Positions 63,742-64,000 of a stretch of DNA of 64,000 nt are shown here, piece after piece. Made by a program: the position numbers and the translations under genes. Source of the DNA: Arthrobacter sp. Leaf234 (lineage in GTDB: Bacteria > Actinomycetota > Actinomycetes > Actinomycetales > Micrococcaceae). The notes under the pieces were generated by a model. The model saw only the letters and a program-made list of their open reading frames with translations. It did not search any database and had not been told where the DNA came from. The DNA is taken from assembly GCF_001422665.1 (NCBI RefSeq), contig NZ_LMLU01000005.1, positions 124,001 to 188,000 on the forward strand, written 5' to 3'. Numbering within the stretch: position 1 is the stretch's first letter; the number at the start of each line of letters is the position of its first letter.

Positions 63742-64000
63742 CTACCGCGTCGAGGGGTTCGCGCCCGCCGCGTTCCGCGCCGCGAGGATGTGGGTGCGCA
63801 TCACGGACTCCGCCCATTCGCCGTCGCGCGCCTCCGCCGCGGCCACGAGCTCCGCGTGGTGCTGCATCGATCGACGGAGCGCCTCGCCGCTGTACTTGCG
63901 GAACGTGTGCGCGACGACGGCGGGCCGCATGACGGCCTGCAGCGCCGTCGCGACGTGCCGGTTGCCGCACCGCTCGATGAAGATCCCATGGAACGCCGCA
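63742..64000 (-). CDS. GntR-family regulator, FCD domain C-terminal part (partial at window edge)
   Basis: The frame enters from beyond the window edge: AFHGIFIERCGNRHVATALQAVMRPAVVAHTFRKYSGEALRRSMQHHAELVAAAEARDGEWAESVMRTHILAARNAA. FHGIFIERCGNRH and the later HHAELVAAAEARD are the FCD effector-domain helices with the metal-binding histidines (H in FHG, H in MQHHAEL, H in RTHI). The HTH lies outside. The effector is likely a sugar acid or other organic acid. Confidence 0.85.
   Translation of the reverse strand, partial: AAFHGIFIERCGNRHVATALQAVMRPAVVAHTFRKYSGEALRRSMQHHAELVAAAEARDGEWAESVMRTHILAARNAAGANPSTR

Overview
The window is high-GC DNA with dense coding on both strands, many GTG starts, 4-nt ATGA/GTGA gene overlaps and several apparently leaderless promoters (TANNNT about 6 nt before the start codon). 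It looks like chromosomal DNA of a free-living, high-GC Gram-positive actinobacterium. The gene content (sortase pilus, MetNIQ with a SAM riboswitch, Hpt-like orphan protein, FdhF/DUF6457) fits an Arthrobacter-like member of the Micrococcaceae, but that placement is an inference. No rRNA, tRNA, CRISPR array, transposase or phage gene was seen.

Layout. 1-4370: end of a LacI regulator, a LacI-type operator, a GH2 glycosidase and a PhyH-type dioxygenase in one unit, then a convergent isopenicillin-N-synthase-like oxygenase. 4415-8783: a TetR regulator with a DUF1232 gene, divergent from an ATPase with a degenerate ABC site and a YhgE/Pip membrane protein. 8851-14161: small metabolic genes (ABM monooxygenase, GNAT, secreted 5'-nucleotidase, alpha/beta hydrolase, a His-less Hpt-like protein, a RibD-type reductase). 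14403-18804: a virS-mymA-like locus (flavin monooxygenase, SDR, hydrolase, divergent AraC regulator), followed by an orphan LacI regulator and a secreted beta-helix protein. 22050-29506: DUF6457, a truncated D-cysteine desulfhydrase gene, an MFS carrier, an FdhF-type molybdo-oxidoreductase, and a MarR/DHA2 efflux pair.

30535-37511 is the most striking block. It is a three-gene, minus-strand pilus operon with a 1457-residue LPLTG adhesin, a SpaA-type backbone pilin (YPKN, E-box, LPLTG) and a class C sortase. 37955-46195 holds a CapA-like lipoprotein, an SQR-type flavoprotein, a class A beta-lactamase-like hydrolase, an acetamidase/SDR pair and a hydrolase/TetR divergon with two clear palindromic operators. 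47900-52361 is a methionine/organosulfur unit: a SAM riboswitch, an LLM flavin monooxygenase and metN-metI-metQ. 52538-64000 has a heme-degrading-domain protein, a membrane-anchored matrixin, a winged-helix/X25 fusion, a Rieske-DUF2231 protein, an amino-acid permease with a saccharopine-dehydrogenase-like enzyme under a divergent TetR, two tiny wall-anchored proteins, and the end of a GntR/FCD regulator.

Two patterns recur across loci. Many genes look leaderless. Three of the putative leaderless starts open not the main gene but a 6-13 codon mini-ORF whose stop overlaps the main start codon. Near-perfect hairpins sit at many gene ends, usually without a U-tract.
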